Shown here piece by piece: positions 62,453 through 64,000 of a stretch of 64,000 bases of DNA. The translations under genes and the position numbers were made by a program. Location of the stretch: assembly GCA_030549775.1 (NCBI GenBank), contig CM060174.1, forward strand, positions 3,761,391 through 3,825,390, in the 5' to 3' direction. Source of the DNA: Tamarix chinensis (Eukaryota > Streptophyta > Magnoliopsida > Caryophyllales > Tamaricaceae). The notes under the pieces are model-generated. The model saw nothing but the letters and a program-made list of their open reading frames with translations, was not told the DNA's origin and made no database searches. Position 1 is the first letter of the stretch; each line of letters starts with the position of its first letter.

Positions 62453-63970
62453 CCTCACCAACAAAAGAGGCATATAAACTTCAACCAATTAGCTCTAGAT
62501 GTCTCAGCAAAGATCACTGATATATCAAATATGACCTACTTATTTGGATCTCTTCAAAACCACATTAGGCTATCATTATTAGAAACACTAAAATAGTAAG
62601 CATCAACATGCCCACTAATAACTTGCAAAATCAAGAATATAGGTTCTCCTAATAGTTGCTACAAGTGAATTTTCCAACCATAAAATGATGCAATTGGCTT
62701 TACTCAAAAATCGGATCAAGGAGACGAAATCTTACTAAGATTCCACATACTTGCATAGTAAATGAAACAAGTAGCAGTCATTAAAACCTTCTCCTCATCC
62801 TAGACCCTTCAATAACAAAATATGTTTTTTACTATTCTGAACCATTTGAACAATTTTTTTCGTTTGTTCTCTCCATCATAGACAGAAAGGATAATCTTCA
62901 CAACATAATTAGGATGAAACTTTGTCAATGGAATACGAGGTTGAATTAGAGCAGAATTAATCAAAACACTATGAATACAAAGAGCTTAAGGCAAAACAAG
63001 AGTAGTTACAACTTACAAGACCAAATTCCTTAGGGCCCTTTTGTTTAGCATTATTGTCGAGGAGGGGAAGGGTTTCCTTAGCATCATTTTGAAGTAATAG
63101 CTTTTTCATGAGTATCTCTAGGATCAACCTTCAACCACAAAGTGTGGAACTCTCAATTCTTAAACATATTTAAGACAAGTAAAATTACTTTTTTTTTTCT
63201 TTTCCGACAACCTTTTTTTTAAGAAGACTTTTTCATGGGTATCTCCAGGTTTCACTCAATTACAAGCTATTGATTGCCTCTATTTTTGGCCAAATAACAA
63301 TACTATTAGAAATTAGAAAGAATCAAATAAGCACCACTTTTGCAGCTTCAACCTCTCCAATACAAACTAATGTGAAAAACCAGAGGATAGTGTCCACAAA
63401 CAAAGAATTGGCAACAACACTGGAATTGGTAGCTATGGCAGGGTCAAGCGGTGGAGAAATGATCAATGATGTGAAGGTCACATTGCAAGTGGTTTCCATT
63501 TGATGCATGGCGCAGGGCTACAAAGGCAACGAAAATGTCAGTGGTGTCGAGAAATGAATTAGTAAATGGATGGTGATGCTAGTTTAGTTGGCATAGAGTC
63601 GTTGTTGTTGTGCAGAGAGGAGGCAACAAGGCCATGGGGAGTAGTGCAAAAAGGCACTGTGGTTAACAAAGGCGGTATGGTAGTCAAACAATGGTGGAAG
63701 GATGGCATAGTTGGGTGGGTGACACAAGCCTGAAGGTGGTGACAACTAGCATTTGGGTTAGGGTTTGTGTATTCTTTTAAGCGATGATATGGCATGCCAT
63801 TCACATAATTATAGACCAACCTATCACCAAAATCTAACATAATAAAATGAAATCCAAAAGAGATAATATCAAAATCAAATAAAATCATTATAAAATACTA
63901 TTCTAAAAAATACCATTAAATCTACCAATCCTACAAAATGTATAGTAGGAGAAGAAGGCTCAAACCTCCT

Positions 63971-64000
63971 TGCTTGTAGTTTGGGCTCAAACTACAAGCA
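63971..64000. repeat. Perfect 13-bp inverted repeat at the window end
   Basis: TGCTTGTAGTTTG, a 4-base loop GGCT, then CAAACTACAAGCA. A related motif at 60930-60948 reads GGGCTCA-GACTA-TGAGCCC, and its surroundings, read in reverse, resemble 63957-64000. The pair may mark the two ends of an element of about 3 kb. The right copy is cut by the window limit. Confidence 0.5.

Larger units (their letters stand above)
58834..64000 (-). other. First intron of PICALM1, incomplete, with repeats
   Basis: The acceptor CTGTACAG precedes the exon at 58833. No sequence matching the expected N-terminal exon is found up to the window end, so the intron exceeds 5.1 kb. Short frames here (such as 60552-60851 and 61661-61885) have no splice support. 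The stretch contains a decayed retroelement-like segment (about 61430-61900), a MITE (62075-62452) and a palindromic motif at 63971-64000. 62460-63960 is otherwise unrecognised. Confidence 0.6.

Noticed and set aside
1..64000. CRISPR arrays, bacterial operons, phage or defence systems
   Set aside because: The introns, plant protein families and plant transposons show eukaryotic nuclear DNA. The regular repeats found are tandem without unique spacers.

Overview
The window reads as nuclear DNA of a flowering plant, most likely a eudicot. It is AT-rich, its genes are split by GT-AG introns, and more than half of it is transposable elements and their decayed remains. The four recognisable host genes match plant-type families: an exon-junction-complex Mago protein, an HMGA-type AT-hook protein, a myosin-binding (GTD-binding/DUF593) membrane protein and an ANTH/AP180 clathrin adaptor. 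The species cannot be told from the sequence.

Layout. 1-7.2 kb is gene-free and holds small hAT-type MITEs (best case 6165-6443, with a perfect 8-bp target duplication), a probable Copia solo LTR (2355-3002) and AT-rich DNA. 7.2-23.3 kb is a nest. A decayed CACTA (En/Spm) element supplies broken pieces of its transposase-linked domains: DUF4218, DUF4216-like, a TNPA-like piece and an Ulp1-protease-like piece. It is interrupted by a 4.2-kb Gypsy-type LTR with a perfect 5-bp duplication (12996-17197), by older fragments of the same LTR family (about 7.9-11.3 kb) and by a 1.76-kb solo LTR (17668-19425). A second copy of that solo LTR, with a clean 5-bp duplication, lies at 23818-25641.

Host genes. 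MAGO (26806-31376, +) has three coding exons, with the last one beyond a 3.7-kb intron. HMGA (33438-34497, +) has two exons and encodes an H15-like domain plus five AT-hooks. A myosin-binding protein (49372-53370, -) has four coding exons and encodes 1192 aa. A PICALM1/AP180-type clathrin assembly protein (55428-58833, -) has twelve visible coding exons; its first exon, about 86 residues, is not in the window, so its first intron is longer than 5.1 kb. The four genes do not form a functional cluster: EJC/mRNA fate, chromatin architecture, actomyosin transport and endocytosis.

34.5-49.4 kb is intergenic. It holds a hAT element (38811-40798) with matching 40-bp termini, an 8-bp target duplication and an internal array of seven 100-bp repeats, plus MITEs, microsatellites and a LINE fragment. 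I found no prokaryotic, viral, CRISPR or operon-like system. The most unusual structures are the solo LTR flanked by a 136-bp direct duplication instead of a 5-bp one, the hAT element carrying its own satellite array, and the very long Gypsy-type LTR with internal minisatellites.
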